From Gluconacetobacter johannae (GTDB lineage Bacteria; Pseudomonadota; Alphaproteobacteria; Acetobacterales; Acetobacteraceae), in the NCBI RefSeq assembly GCF_025994435.1, contig NZ_BAQK01000013.1, forward strand, positions 1-64,000: DNA of 64,000 nucleotides, read 5' to 3'. The translations under genes and the position numbers were made by a program. The notes beneath the pieces are model-generated. The model was given only the letters and a program-made list of their open reading frames with translations. It had not been told where the DNA came from and ran no database searches. Below, in pieces: positions 45,695 through 54,888 of this stretch (position 1 is the first letter of the stretch; each line of letters opens with the position of its first letter).

Positions 45695-47146
45695 ATGTCT
45701 GTGAACGAAAAAAGCAGCGCAGGGAACGGCGAAAACAACGCGGGCCGCGACGCGGCGCAGGCCAACGCCCAGTGGGGCGGACGGTTCGCGGGCGGGCCGT
45801 CGGCGATCATGCAGGAAATAAATGCCTCGATCGGGTTCGACAAGGCATTGTGGCGGCAGGATATCGCGGGGTCGCTGGCCCATGCCGCCATGCTGGCCCG
45901 GACCGGCATCATCTCGACGCAGGACGAGGCCGAAATCCGCCAGGGCCTGACCGAAATCGGGCAGGAAATCGAATCCGGGCGTTTCGTCTTCAGCACCGCG
46001 CTGGAAGACATCCACATGAATATCGAGGCGCGCCTGTCCGAGCGCATCGGCGAGGCCGGCAAGCGCCTGCATACCGCCCGGTCGCGCAACGACCAGGTGG
46101 CGACCGATTTCCGCCTGTGGGTCCGCGACGCCATCGACGGGCTGGACGCGCAGGTCGCGGCCCTGATGCGCGCCCTGTGCCGCCGCGCGCAGGAGCATGC
46201 CGCCGACCCCATGCCCGGCTTCACCCACCTGCAGACCGCCCAGCCCGTGACCTTCGGCCATCATTTGATGGCCTATGTCGAGATGCTGGCCCGCGATCGC
46301 GGGCGCCTGGCCGACACCCGCCGCCGCCTGAACGAATGCCCCCTGGGGTCGGCGGCGCTGGCCGGCACGTCCTTCCCGATCGACCGGCGGATGACCGCCG
46401 CCACCCTGGGGTTCGACCGGCCGACCGCCAATTCGCTGGACGCGGTGTCCGATCGCGATTTCGCCCTGGAATATCTGTCGGCCCTGTCGATCATGGGCAT
46501 GCACCTGTCGCGCCTGTCCGAGGAAATCGTGATCTGGTGCTCGGCCCCGTTCGCCTTCGTCCGCCTGTCCGACGCCTTCACGACCGGCTCGTCGATCATG
46601 CCGCAGAAGCGCAACCCCGACGCCGCCGAACTGGTCCGCGCCAAGATCGGCCGCGTCAGCGGCGCGCTGGTCGGGCTGCTGACCGTCATGAAGGGCCTGC
46701 CGCTGGCCTATGCCAAGGACATGCAGGAAGACAAGGAACCGGTCTTCGCCGCGACCGACGCCGCCGCCCTGTCGCTGGCGGCCTGTGACGGCATGATCCG
46801 CGACCTCGCGGCCAATACCGATCGGATGCGCGCTTATGCCGGGTCGGGCTATTCGACCGCGACCGACCTGGCCGACTGGCTGGTCCGGGTGCTGAAACTG
46901 CCGTTCCGCACCGCCCATCATGTGACCGGGCGGCTGGTCGGCCTGGCCGAGAGCCGGGGCGTCGATCTGGCGCAACTGTCGCTTGCCGACATGCAGGCCG
47001 AGGAACCCGGCATCACCCAGAACATCTTCTCGGTCCTGACGGTCGAGGCCTCGATCGCGTCGCGCACCAGCGAAGGCGGCACCGCCGCCGGCAACGTCCG
47101 CGCACAGGCAACACGTTGGCTGGCGGAACTGGAGGGCGCAGCATGA
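45695..47146 (+). CDS. argH: Argininosuccinate lyase
   Basis: A 483-residue member of the fumarase/aspartase superfamily giving arginine and fumarate. The signature GSSIMPQKRNPDA (about 294-306) and HTARSRNDQVATDF (about 126-139) with TAQPVTFGHH are plain. The N-terminal 25 residues (SSAGNGENNAGRD) are a low-complexity extension before the conserved WGGRFAGGP. Its stop overlaps the start of the small lipoprotein gene (ATGA). Confidence 0.95.
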   Translation: MSVNEKSSAGNGENNAGRDAAQANAQWGGRFAGGPSAIMQEINASIGFDKALWRQDIAGSLAHAAMLARTGIISTQDEAEIRQGLTEIGQEIESGRFVFSTALEDIHMNIEARLSERIGEAGKRLHTARSRNDQVATDFRLWVRDAIDGLDAQVAALMRALCRRAQEHAADPMPGFTHLQTAQPVTFGHHLMAYVEMLARDRGRLADTRRRLNECPLGSAALAGTSFPIDRRMTAATLGFDRPTANSLDAVSDRDFALEYLSALSIMGMHLSRLSEEIVIWCSAPFAFVRLSDAFTTGSSIMPQKRNPDAAELVRAKIGRVSGALVGLLTVMKGLPLAYAKDMQEDKEPVFAATDAAALSLAACDGMIRDLAANTDRMRAYAGSGYSTATDLADWLVRVLKLPFRTAHHVTGRLVGLAESRGVDLAQLSLADMQAEEPGITQNIFSVLTVEASIASRTSEGGTAAGNVRAQATRWLAELEGAA

Positions 47147-47298
47147 GCCCGATCCGCGCCAGGACCGGACTGGGCGCCCTGCTGCTGCTGGCGGCCCTGG
47201 CCACCAGCCTTGCCGCCTGCGGCAAGAAGGGCCCGCCCGAGGCCCCCGGCCCGGCCTCGAAAATGACCTTCCCCCGCACCTATCCGGCGCCGGACTGA
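47143..47298 (+). CDS. LptM-like small lipoprotein
   Basis: A 51-residue lipoprotein: a short hydrophobic signal with lipobox LAAC (Cys26) and then GKKGPPEAPG, the mark of the LptM (YifL) family, which helps the LPS translocon LptD mature. Its ATG lies in the argH stop (ATGA) with GGAGGG upstream, a gene pairing common across alphaproteobacteria. It ends just before repeat copy 2. Confidence 0.85.
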   Translation: MSPIRARTGLGALLLLAALATSLAACGKKGPPEAPGPASKMTFPRTYPAPD

Positions 47299-47305
47299 AA
47301 GAGAA

Positions 47306-47348
47306 GGTCGGGCGCTGCCCGAACCCGGCAAGGGCCTCGGCCCTTGCC
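47306..47348. repeat. Paired-hairpin intergenic repeat, copy 2
   Basis: Stems TCGGGC-GCT-GCCCGA (47308-47322) and GGCAAGGGC-CTCG-GCCCTTGCC (47327-47348). In reverse complement, copy 1 at 36207-36257 reads with the same order, loop and linker (GGGC-GCT-GCCC, then ACCC, then the larger stem), so both belong to one dispersed family. It lies between the convergent lipoprotein and DUF4175 genes, fitting a two-way terminator. Confidence 0.75.
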
Positions 47349-47374
47349 TTCGCCCACCCGAACGGCCCGCACAA

Positions 47375-50152
47375 TCAGAACGGCTTCAGCAGCCGGTCCA
47401 GATAGTCCAGTTCCTCGCGCGGACGGGTCCGGTCGGAATCGCGGCGACGCAGTTCCTGCTCGATCTCGCGCGCCCGCTCGCGCGAGATCGTGTCCGGCAC
47501 ATGGGTGTCGGCGTCCAGACCATCCTTGCCCTCGCCGGTCTTGCGGCCCAGCGGGTCCTGATCGCCTTTCGCGGCGTCTTCGGACTCCGCGTCATCCTCC
47601 GGCGTCCCCGTCCCGCCCGATCCCGATCCGGTCGCGAAACCGGGGAAGAAGCTTCCGGCCCCGCCGCCCGAGCCTTTCATGGACTGGCGCATCTGCTGGC
47701 CAGTCTTCTGCAGGTCGGCCAGCGCCTTGCGCTGGGCGTCGGCGGCCACGCCGTCATGCCCGTCCGTCAGGGCGGTGCGGGCCTCCTTCATCGCGCCTTC
47801 GGCGTCGGCGAAGCCCGAGGGCGCCTTGCCCGTCAGCCCCTTGAATTCCTGACCCAGTTCGCCGAGCGCGCGCCCCAGCGCGTGCTGCACCGCCCGGTCG
47901 GCATGCTGGCCGTCGGTTTCTTCCGGTCCCGGCGGCTGCTGCTCCGCCTGCCCGGCCTGAGCCGGCGGCGTACCCTGCCCGGCCGGGGCGGCCGACCCGT
48001 CCGGCATCTCGGGCGACGGATTCAGGCCAAGCTGGCGCAACAATTCCGCCGTCGGCATCGTGGACAGATCGCCATCCGCCCCCTCGCCCCGCACCGCCCG
48101 GCGCGTCGCGTCCTGCTGTTCCCGCAGGCGGCGGGCACGGTCCAGGCGTGCCTGGCTGCGATCGAGCAGGCCCGATTGCCGCCGGATCAGATCCTGCAGC
48201 GCCTCCCCCTGTTCCTTTGCCTGCTGCCGCGCCTGCATCTGCCGCGCCAGATTGGCCATGTCCTGCGGCGTCGCGTTACGCATCCGCTCCAGCATGTCCT
48301 CCATCTGCTGCAGTTTCTGCATGGCGTCGGCCGAACGGCCGTTCCGGGCATCGTCCTGCATCTGCTGCATCATGCGCGACAGGGCGCGGTCGCCATCCTG
48401 GGTCAGGCCCGGCAGGTTGGGGATGGCGGTATGGGCCTGCAACGCCTGCTGCGCCAGCGCCTGCATCCGGCGCATGATGGCCTGGCGCAACGTCTCCATC
48501 CGCCGCTGCAACTCGGCCTGCTCGCCGGCCGACTGTCCCTGGTCGCCCAGTTGCCGCATGTGGTTCAACTGCGCGGCCACGGCCTCCTGCGCCGCGCGCA
48601 CATCCAGCGAGGCCTGCGCGCCGGCGCGATCGCCCTGCCGGTTATCCTCGATATCCAGGGCGAGGTACCACAATTGCCCCACCGCCCCGTCCACCGCGTC
48701 CCGATCCGGCATGTCGTGACTGTCCATCTGCGCGGCGGCGCTGGCCAGGTTCAGCACCATGCCGGCATTCGTCTGGAACGGGCCCGGCGTCTCGCCCAGC
48801 GCCGTCAGGTCGGCCGCCCCGTCGAACCGGCTCTCCCGCCCGATGGCGACGCGCCTGCGGACATCGAGGACCGCCTTGGCCACCGGGCTGCGGAACAGCC
48901 TGGCCCCGAGGCGGAACCGCGCTTCGGGGCTTTGGCCGACGCGGCCGCTGGTACTGGTCGCCACCAGCCGCCCGACGACCTCCTCGCCCGCCCATGGGTC
49001 GGCCGACAGGTCGGGCGTCGCCGTCCCGGTGACTTCCTTCGGGTGGCCATCGACCGGGATCGGGACGTTCAGGACCCGGACCGGAACGCCGTCACCACCA
49101 TGGACCAGGCGCAGTTCCGCCCGCAGCGCGGCAATGCCATAGGCCTGGCGGGCGGCATAAGGCAGGCGCGTGCGCCATTCCCCCCGTCCGCCGCCGGCCC
49201 CCGCCCCCCACGCCACGGACGGCGCGGCATCGGGCAGGACCGTGACATTCCACCGGCTGAGCGACCGTCCCCGCCCGCGCAGGGTCAGCGACGCGCTGCC
49301 CAGCAGGGGGACATCCACCGACCAGCTTCCGGAACCGAGCGGCCGAAACCGGTCCGGCCCGACGGCCGGCCCGCCCCCGGTGGCGGAGGCGCGCAGGTCC
49401 GGCCGGCTACGCAGGTCGGTGACGCTGATGCTCAGGACCGCGCCCTGCGGCACCGTCGCCTGCCCCGCCCGGTCGTCGAGAAAGACCGGCGCGCCCGGCG
49501 CGTAGGCCGGCATGGTGATCCATGCCTGGATATGCGGCCGGGGCGCGCCGGGGGCATCCAGGCCGGGCCAGAACGCGGACGCCAGCCGCCCGGGCGCATC
49601 ACCGCCCGCCCACAGCAGCGCCAGCAGCAGGGCCGGCACCAGCACGAAGCCGATCCGCAAGGGGTCATGCGCCGTCAGCGACAGGCGCGGCCAGCCGGCC
49701 CGCAGGGCGCCGATCCCCTGTCCGGTACGCTCGACATGCAGGCGCCATAGGGCCCGCTGCCCCGCCCCGTCTTCCGCCGGCCGGTCCCCAAGGGTCTGGA
49801 GCGGACGGTGCGCCAGGCCCGACGCCTGTTCGATGCGCCGGTCGCCCCCCTCCGCCGTCGGAGCCGGCACCCGCCGACCCCGCCACCAGACCCAGCCGAC
49901 GGCCCCGCCGGCCAGCACGGCCAGCAGCACGGCATGGACGATGTCGGGAAGACCCTGCGGCAGCCCCAGCAGGCCGGCAATCATGTAGGCGGCCAGCAGG
50001 CCGAGCACGGGCAGGACGACCGGCCACACCCCTTCGATCCACAGGACGTTGCGCGCACGGTGCCGCGCTGCCGCCAGCCTGACCGGAAAAGCGGTCAGCG
50101 CCGCCCCGGACGGCGCCGGCCTCTCCTGCGGATGAGCGGTCCCGCCCGCCAT
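47375..50152 (-). CDS. DUF4175 / TIGR02302 family membrane protein
   Basis: A 925-residue protein: N-terminal helices at about 41-60, 72-90 and 167-186, a periplasmic-looking beta-rich part with HIQAWITMPAYAPGAPV and VLSISVTDLRSRPDL, then a long helical Gln/Arg-rich region (about 480-690, with repeated QLNHMRQ, QMQALAQQAL and MQKLQQM types), and a charged C-terminus. This layout is the alphaproteobacterial TIGR02302 family; function is not known. It follows lysA by seven bases, which is the usual partner order. Confidence 0.85.
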   Translation of the reverse strand: MAGGTAHPQERPAPSGAALTAFPVRLAAARHRARNVLWIEGVWPVVLPVLGLLAAYMIAGLLGLPQGLPDIVHAVLLAVLAGGAVGWVWWRGRRVPAPTAEGGDRRIEQASGLAHRPLQTLGDRPAEDGAGQRALWRLHVERTGQGIGALRAGWPRLSLTAHDPLRIGFVLVPALLLALLWAGGDAPGRLASAFWPGLDAPGAPRPHIQAWITMPAYAPGAPVFLDDRAGQATVPQGAVLSISVTDLRSRPDLRASATGGGPAVGPDRFRPLGSGSWSVDVPLLGSASLTLRGRGRSLSRWNVTVLPDAAPSVAWGAGAGGGRGEWRTRLPYAARQAYGIAALRAELRLVHGGDGVPVRVLNVPIPVDGHPKEVTGTATPDLSADPWAGEEVVGRLVATSTSGRVGQSPEARFRLGARLFRSPVAKAVLDVRRRVAIGRESRFDGAADLTALGETPGPFQTNAGMVLNLASAAAQMDSHDMPDRDAVDGAVGQLWYLALDIEDNRQGDRAGAQASLDVRAAQEAVAAQLNHMRQLGDQGQSAGEQAELQRRMETLRQAIMRRMQALAQQALQAHTAIPNLPGLTQDGDRALSRMMQQMQDDARNGRSADAMQKLQQMEDMLERMRNATPQDMANLARQMQARQQAKEQGEALQDLIRRQSGLLDRSQARLDRARRLREQQDATRRAVRGEGADGDLSTMPTAELLRQLGLNPSPEMPDGSAAPAGQGTPPAQAGQAEQQPPGPEETDGQHADRAVQHALGRALGELGQEFKGLTGKAPSGFADAEGAMKEARTALTDGHDGVAADAQRKALADLQKTGQQMRQSMKGSGGGAGSFFPGFATGSGSGGTGTPEDDAESEDAAKGDQDPLGRKTGEGKDGLDADTHVPDTISRERAREIEQELRRRDSDRTRPREELDYLDRLLKPF

Positions 50153-50159
50153 GAATCGC

Positions 50160-51518
50160 TCAATCGCCGGCCGGGGCCGGCCCGACCCAGTCCGGAACCC
50201 GGTCGGCCGCCCACAGGGCCTCGACCGGCTGCCGGTCGCGGATAATGGTCCAGCGGCCGCCGTCCACCAGAACCTGCGCCGCCATGGGACGCGCGTTATA
50301 GGTCGAACTCATGACCATGCCGTAGGCCCCGGTATCCAGCAGCGCCACCCTGGCCCCATCCTCCAGGCGTGGCAGGGTACGCCCCTGGCCGAACGAATCC
50401 GCGCTTTCGCAGACGGGCCCCACGACGTTCACGCTTTCGACCGGCTGCACGGCGTCACGGGCGGACAGCGGCAGGATGCCGTGCCAGGCATCGTACAGGC
50501 TGGGCCGCATCAGGTCGTTCATCGCCGCATCCAGGATGAGGAACGGCGGTCGACCGTCAAACCCCGCCTTACGCAGGATCACGCGCGACAGCAGGACGCC
50601 GGTCGGCCCGACCAGCCAGCGCCCCGGCTCGATCGCCAGACGCACGTCCAGTTCGCCCAGTTCCGCCCGGATCGCCCCGGCCAGGGCCGCCGGCGACCCC
50701 TCGATCTCGTCGCGCTGGCAGATCCCCAGGCCCCCGCCACAATCCACCAGCTCCACCGGCAGGCCACGCGCCCGCACCGCGCGGACCAGACCGGCGACCC
50801 GGGCGAACGCGGCGCGATAAGGCGCCATGGCGACGATCTGGCTACCGATATGCAACGAGAAGCCCAACGGCAGCAGGCCGGGCAAGTCCACCGCCCGGGC
50901 ATACAGGTCCGCCGCGTGGGCGTAGGGAATGCCGAACTTGTTGGTCGACAGGCCGGTGGTGATCTTTTCGTGCGTCCCGGCATCGACATCGGGATTGACG
51001 CGCAGAGTGATTCGCGCGGTCCGCCCCGCCGCCACCGCCAGCGCGGACAGGATCTCCAGTTCCTCGGCGCTTTCGACCGCGACATGGGCGATGCCCTCGG
51101 CCAGGGCCAGGCGCAGTTCGTCCGCCGTCTTGCCGACGCCGGAGAACACGATGCGCGACGCCGGAACCCCGGCGGCGCGCGCACGGCGCAGTTCCCCACC
51201 GCTGACCACGTCGGCGCCGGCCCCTTCGGCCGCCAGGATCTGCAGGATCGCCAGATGGTCGTTCGCCTTCACGGCGAAATAGATGGAGGGCGTCAGGCCG
51301 GCGTCGCGCATGGCGCCCGCCAGGCGACGGTAGCGCGCGCGCAGGGTCGCCGCCCCCATCACCCAGGTCGGCGTGCCAACGGCATCCGCGATGGCGTTGA
51401 GGGGAACGTCCTCGAGCACCAGGCCGTCGAGCGCGTGCATCGACAGGTGCGGACGGGCGGCCAGCAGGTCTCCGACAGTCGGATCCGGCCCCGCGAGCGG
51501 AGAAGTCAGGTCAGCCAT
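50160..51518 (-). CDS. lysA: Diaminopimelate decarboxylase
   Basis: A 452-residue PLP enzyme making L-lysine from meso-diaminopimelate. PLP Lys84 is in FAVKANDH, the glycine-rich phosphate loop is VDCGGGLGI, with HIGSQI before it, and the dimer-partner Cys is in GPVCESADSF. About 30 residues of extra N-terminus precede the core. Transcribed in the opposite direction to argH although in several relatives these genes run the same way. Confidence 0.95.
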   Translation of the reverse strand: MADLTSPLAGPDPTVGDLLAARPHLSMHALDGLVLEDVPLNAIADAVGTPTWVMGAATLRARYRRLAGAMRDAGLTPSIYFAVKANDHLAILQILAAEGAGADVVSGGELRRARAAGVPASRIVFSGVGKTADELRLALAEGIAHVAVESAEELEILSALAVAAGRTARITLRVNPDVDAGTHEKITTGLSTNKFGIPYAHAADLYARAVDLPGLLPLGFSLHIGSQIVAMAPYRAAFARVAGLVRAVRARGLPVELVDCGGGLGICQRDEIEGSPAALAGAIRAELGELDVRLAIEPGRWLVGPTGVLLSRVILRKAGFDGRPPFLILDAAMNDLMRPSLYDAWHGILPLSARDAVQPVESVNVVGPVCESADSFGQGRTLPRLEDGARVALLDTGAYGMVMSSTYNARPMAAQVLVDGGRWTIIRDRQPVEALWAADRVPDWVGPAPAGD

Positions 51519-51677
51519 CCCGTCAGGATACCGGCTCGCGACCCCGCTTCCAAGGTCTTAGTGTCCGGCCGGGAACGTCTTGAATCAGTGAATAATTCGA
51601 TTCTGCCGGAGCGATTCGCGTCGTCCTGCCCGCTTCCGGCGACGATGACGCAACTCCCAGCCGCATAACCGAGCCGT

Positions 51678-52097
51678 TCATACCGAGGGTTCCATCGCGA
51701 AGGCAAAAAAGCGCCCCCCCAGAAAGGACGTCATGGTGTATACCGCAATACCGGTAATCTGGGCGGTATAGATGCCGATCCCCATTTCAGTATGGGTGAA
51801 GACGACCACGCTCAGATTGACCAGATAGGCGATCAGGGCAACGAGGCTCCACCGCAGAAAGCCTTTCTTCCAGCATCCTGCATGGCGGAAGGTCCATAAC
51901 CGATTGAGGCTGAAGCTGATGACGTAGCCGGCCATGTAGCCAAGGAAATTGGCGACGCGGTAATCCGCCCCGGCATAGGAAATCAGCATAAAGATCAGGA
52001 GCAGACCAAACAGGGTATTGCCTGCGCCTACAAACAGGAATCTGGCAAGCTCGCCGAGCCTGAGATACAGGTCTGACCTGGCATGTCCGTTATTCAT
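51678..52097 (-). CDS. GtrA family membrane protein
   Basis: A 139-residue protein with four membrane helices, the GtrA layout: FLFVGAGNTLFGLLLIFMLI, FLGYMAGYVISFSLNRLWTF (conserved NRxWTF), then two more helices. GtrA-like proteins are thought to flip undecaprenyl-linked sugars for glycan decoration. The family's usual partner, a GT2 polyprenyl sugar transferase, is not next to it; the methyltransferase is 17 bases upstream. Confidence 0.88.
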   Translation of the reverse strand: MNNGHARSDLYLRLGELARFLFVGAGNTLFGLLLIFMLISYAGADYRVANFLGYMAGYVISFSLNRLWTFRHAGCWKKGFLRWSLVALIAYLVNLSVVVFTHTEMGIGIYTAQITGIAVYTMTSFLGGRFFAFAMEPSV

Positions 52098-52114
52098 GAA
52101 TTCAGTCTATCTGA

Positions 52115-52831
52115 TTATTTGTTCAAAATAACAGCAATCGAAAGACCGAAGGGAAGGTTGCCATGTGGGAGGATTTTTTTTTCGAACGAGAAAATTTTCA
52201 GTAAAATTTTATTCGTCGTCGGCGCGGGCATCGTGCTGTCGTCGCTTGTGTCACCTGTCATATTCTTGATGATACGCACGGCCGCGGCCAGCGGGAAAAG
52301 CAGCGTGTTGAAATAGGAACAGCGCTCGACCCTGAAGCCGAGCCTCCTTGCCAGAGCCAGTAATTGTGCCTTGTTATATCTGCGTTTATGATGGTTTTTG
52401 ACGTCATGATTGGACCACATCCAGCTATAGGCCGGAACGGTCAGGAACAGACGGCCATCGGGCTTCAGCAGGTTCGCCACCGCTCGTAAACAGCCTGCGT
52501 CATCGTCCAGATGCTCCAACACATCAAACATGACGACCAGATCCGCCTCCCCCGGCCTGAACGGGAGATCCGGCAGCATGCCGTCGCAAACGTCGAAGCC
52601 ACGGCTGATGGCGAATTGTCGGCCGAAACTATTGGGCTCCATCCCTACGACGTCGCCGTACGCGGACAACATCGTCAGGTTTCCGCCTGTTCCCGACCCA
52701 AGCTCTATAATTTTCAGTTTCTTTTTTTCTCCTATCTTCTTCAGAAAAGAAGAAATAATCTTGCGACGACCAACATACCACCAATGATTTTCTTCCATGG
52801 AAGCCATGGATGTGTACATGTCCGCGTCCAT
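52115..52831 (-). CDS. Class I SAM methyltransferase, glycan locus
   Basis: A 238-residue methyltransferase: KLKIIELGSGTGGNLTML as SAM loop (about 40-57), VGMEP as acidic end of strand two, ADLVVMFDVLEHL (about 97-109) and YSWMWSNHDVKNHHKRRYNK, a pattern frequent in methyltransferases of surface-polysaccharide clusters. Less GC-rich than its neighbours, with a run of nine A at 52174-52182 in the coding strand encoding EKK near the C-terminus. Substrate is unknown; the upstream 261-base gap holds two short hairpins. Confidence 0.82.
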   Translation of the reverse strand: MDADMYTSMASMEENHWWYVGRRKIISSFLKKIGEKKKLKIIELGSGTGGNLTMLSAYGDVVGMEPNSFGRQFAISRGFDVCDGMLPDLPFRPGEADLVVMFDVLEHLDDDAGCLRAVANLLKPDGRLFLTVPAYSWMWSNHDVKNHHKRRYNKAQLLALARRLGFRVERCSYFNTLLFPLAAAVRIIKNMTGDTSDDSTMPAPTTNKILLKIFSFEKKILPHGNLPFGLSIAVILNK

Positions 52832-53092
52832 GTTCTACGAATCTCTTTCACTTGTCGTGATATTGAAGGATTCTTGTAAAAAACGGCGATCGGTCTTCAC
52901 GTATCAGAAAATACTGATCCGCGCCGGGCCTCCCGGCGACGGACCTGAACGCGTCAGGTTCCCATAACCGAGCCTCGATCGGCAACATGGAAATTGTCCT
53001 GGCCTCTGCCAGCGAAGCGCTCTGAAAAACCCGCCTCTGTCATTCCACCCGCCCCTCCGGTACATCTGGCGCACAGCACAGGAGAGACGACA
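52832..53092. other. Intergenic region between methyltransferase and cdd
   Basis: No gene is apparent. Two short stems are visible, GCCGGG-CCT-CCCGGC and ACCTGA-ACGCG-TCAGGT, around 52925-52960, in the leader of either divergent gene. Neither is followed by T residues, and I do not recognise a riboswitch or RNA family. Confidence 0.4.
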
Positions 53093-53491
53093 ATGACCGA
53101 CGACCCGCTGATCGAGGCCGCCGTGGCGGTTCGCGCCAATGCCTACGCCCCCTATTCCCGCTTTCATGTGGGGGCCGCGCTACGCAGCGCCGATGGACGC
53201 ATCTTCGCCGGCTGCAATACCGAGAACGCGGCCTACCCCGAAGGCATCTGCGCCGAAGGCGGGGCGATCTCGGCCATGATCGCGGCCGGACAACGCCGGA
53301 TCACGGACATCGTCATCAGCGGCGGCGGCGAAAAAGCCTGCGCGCCCTGCGGCGGCTGCCGCCAGAAAATCCGCGAATTCGGCGCCCCCGACCTGAGGGT
53401 CCGCATGGTGGGTGCGACGGGACAGGTCCTTCTGGTCCGCACCTTGGCCGAACTGCTGCCCGATGCGTTCGGTCCGGACGATCTTGCGTAA
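53093..53491 (+). CDS. cdd: Cytidine deaminase
   Basis: A 132-residue zinc enzyme of pyrimidine salvage deaminating cytidine to uridine. Zinc ligands and the catalytic Glu are C53-A-E55 (GICAEGGAI) and C86/C89 (APCGGCRQ); YSRFHVGAAL and the FAGCNTENAAYPE block complete the homotetrameric type. AGGAGA lies eight bases before the ATG. It stands alone between glycan genes and has the high GC of the rest of the chromosome. Confidence 0.94.
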   Translation: MTDDPLIEAAVAVRANAYAPYSRFHVGAALRSADGRIFAGCNTENAAYPEGICAEGGAISAMIAAGQRRITDIVISGGGEKACAPCGGCRQKIREFGAPDLRVRMVGATGQVLLVRTLAELLPDAFGPDDLA

Positions 53492-53520
53492 TCGCGGCAT
53501 CTTCTCCGCCCCGATCCGCC

Positions 53521-54552
53521 TCAGCTCAACGGGACCATGGCCTCCCTGCGCTCCCGTTTTTCAGGAACCGTTTCAGTCTTCAGACGGTCGCGTATTCTAG
53601 CACTCATCCTCCGCTCCAACCCGCCGTAGCGCAGATTCAGCATTGCCGTGCCGCCCCCCACTGTCGGCACGGCGATGGTATTATTCAGTGAATGCCGAAT
53701 GTATTCTTTACTTGCCAGATGCACGATGCCGACAGGCGGGTGCGGATAAAACAGATTCACCAGCCGATCTGATTTTTCATCCAGCAGCCAGGGGCCGAGA
53801 TAGTTATGCCCGTTGTCCAGAAACGTCACCCCCGCCCCGTCGATGTAGACCGTCAACGCAACGGCAAGCTGGTCCTGGGTGAAGATGACCCCCCCTCGCG
53901 CAATAATCGTCTTCTGCCATTTTCGAAACATATCCCAATGTGGGGCATCCCGCCGCAAGCAGAACACGCCCGTATTCAGAAGTGCCTTCACCCCTATACG
54001 CTTACGGATGGAAAAGGGGAGCCGAGCCCTGGTCGCGCTCTTGTACAGAAACGACCTGACCTGCATCCACCCCGGCATGATCCATCGCACAGCCAGAATA
54101 TCGGTCATCTTCGCCCCGATTTCCGGCACGATCGCAATAGTTCCCGTCGCGGCGGCCCCAAACAGACGTTCAATCGCCGCGACATCCTGTACCCAGGCAT
54201 CCGCATCAATCCATAATAGGAGATCGAATTCGGGCAGAAGCCGGTCCAGCCACAGCTTCGAGATATTGATCGCCAGGTTCGGACGGCGTGTCAGCGAGGC
54301 TTTGGAAAAGAAATCCGGCACAAAGGGCGTCACCGTGCTGACCCCCATGGAATGGAACCAGGCAACATGCTCTGCGGACAGCCCGGCATCAAGTACGATT
54401 ATAGAAAAATCAATGTCGCAATTTCGCAAAGATGAGACTAATTCACGGGTCAATTCAAAATAATTATCATCACACCCCGTGACAACAGCACGCCTATACA
54501 CCACAAAGTCTCTCCCGGACAATTCCCGACCGACAACCTTGTGTTGACTCAA
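53521..54552 (-). CDS. Glycosyltransferase with DxD motif, GT-A type
   Basis: A 343-residue protein: RAVVTGCDDNYFELTRELVS at the start, and LLLWIDADAW (113-120) with the metal-binding D116-x-D118 of GT-A transferases, later NTGVFCLRRD and FTQDQLAVAL, features found in GT8-like or related sugar transferases. No membrane anchor is clear, though an amphipathic segment near 165-180 may bind membrane. The start is TTG at 54552, well supported by AGGAGA six bases upstream. Acceptor unknown. Confidence 0.75.
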   Translation of the reverse strand: MSQHKVVGRELSGRDFVVYRRAVVTGCDDNYFELTRELVSSLRNCDIDFSIIVLDAGLSAEHVAWFHSMGVSTVTPFVPDFFSKASLTRRPNLAINISKLWLDRLLPEFDLLLWIDADAWVQDVAAIERLFGAAATGTIAIVPEIGAKMTDILAVRWIMPGWMQVRSFLYKSATRARLPFSIRKRIGVKALLNTGVFCLRRDAPHWDMFRKWQKTIIARGGVIFTQDQLAVALTVYIDGAGVTFLDNGHNYLGPWLLDEKSDRLVNLFYPHPPVGIVHLASKEYIRHSLNNTIAVPTVGGGTAMLNLRYGGLERRMSARIRDRLKTETVPEKRERREAMVPLS

Positions 54553-54888
54553 TTATATTCTCCTGTCTATCCGGCCAGCAGCATCGCAGACCATACGCCT
54601 TGAGTTCTCGGGATCTGTTGAGGACGGTTTCGGGAAGGAATCATCCCCGCTGACATGGAATCCCGGACATTCCCGCGGCAGGCAATACAGGCTCCTGTAT
54701 GGACAAGGAACTTATCCGGCCCTCGACGGAAGACCAATCCAAAACCAGGCGTTCTGAAGTCATTCTCGGAACGAGCCGGAAATATATTTCATCCTTGATG
54801 AATGAATAATCGCTGACACAAACACGATCTTAGTGCCTGTGGGGCTTCGCCCTCGTCCTTTTCCTCATACCTGATGCGCGACAGGGGA
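54553..54888. other. Gene-free stretch between glycosyltransferase and O-antigen ligase
   Basis: This gap of about 335 bases shows no open frame worth reporting. It contains one seven-base palindromic pair, ATACAGG-CT-CCTGTAT, at 54685-54700. It should include the promoter of the glycosyltransferase and the 3' untranslated end of the O-antigen ligase gene. Confidence 0.5.

Noticed and set aside
47501..49750. 749-residue plus-strand frame opposite DUF4175
   Set aside because: A His/Arg/Leu-rich shadow with no domain; the minus-strand protein fits a known family and is coupled to lysA.
52922..52965. Riboswitch or 4.5S RNA in the cdd leader
   Set aside because: Two small hairpins exist, but none of the conserved sequence of SRP RNA or a riboswitch class that I know is present.
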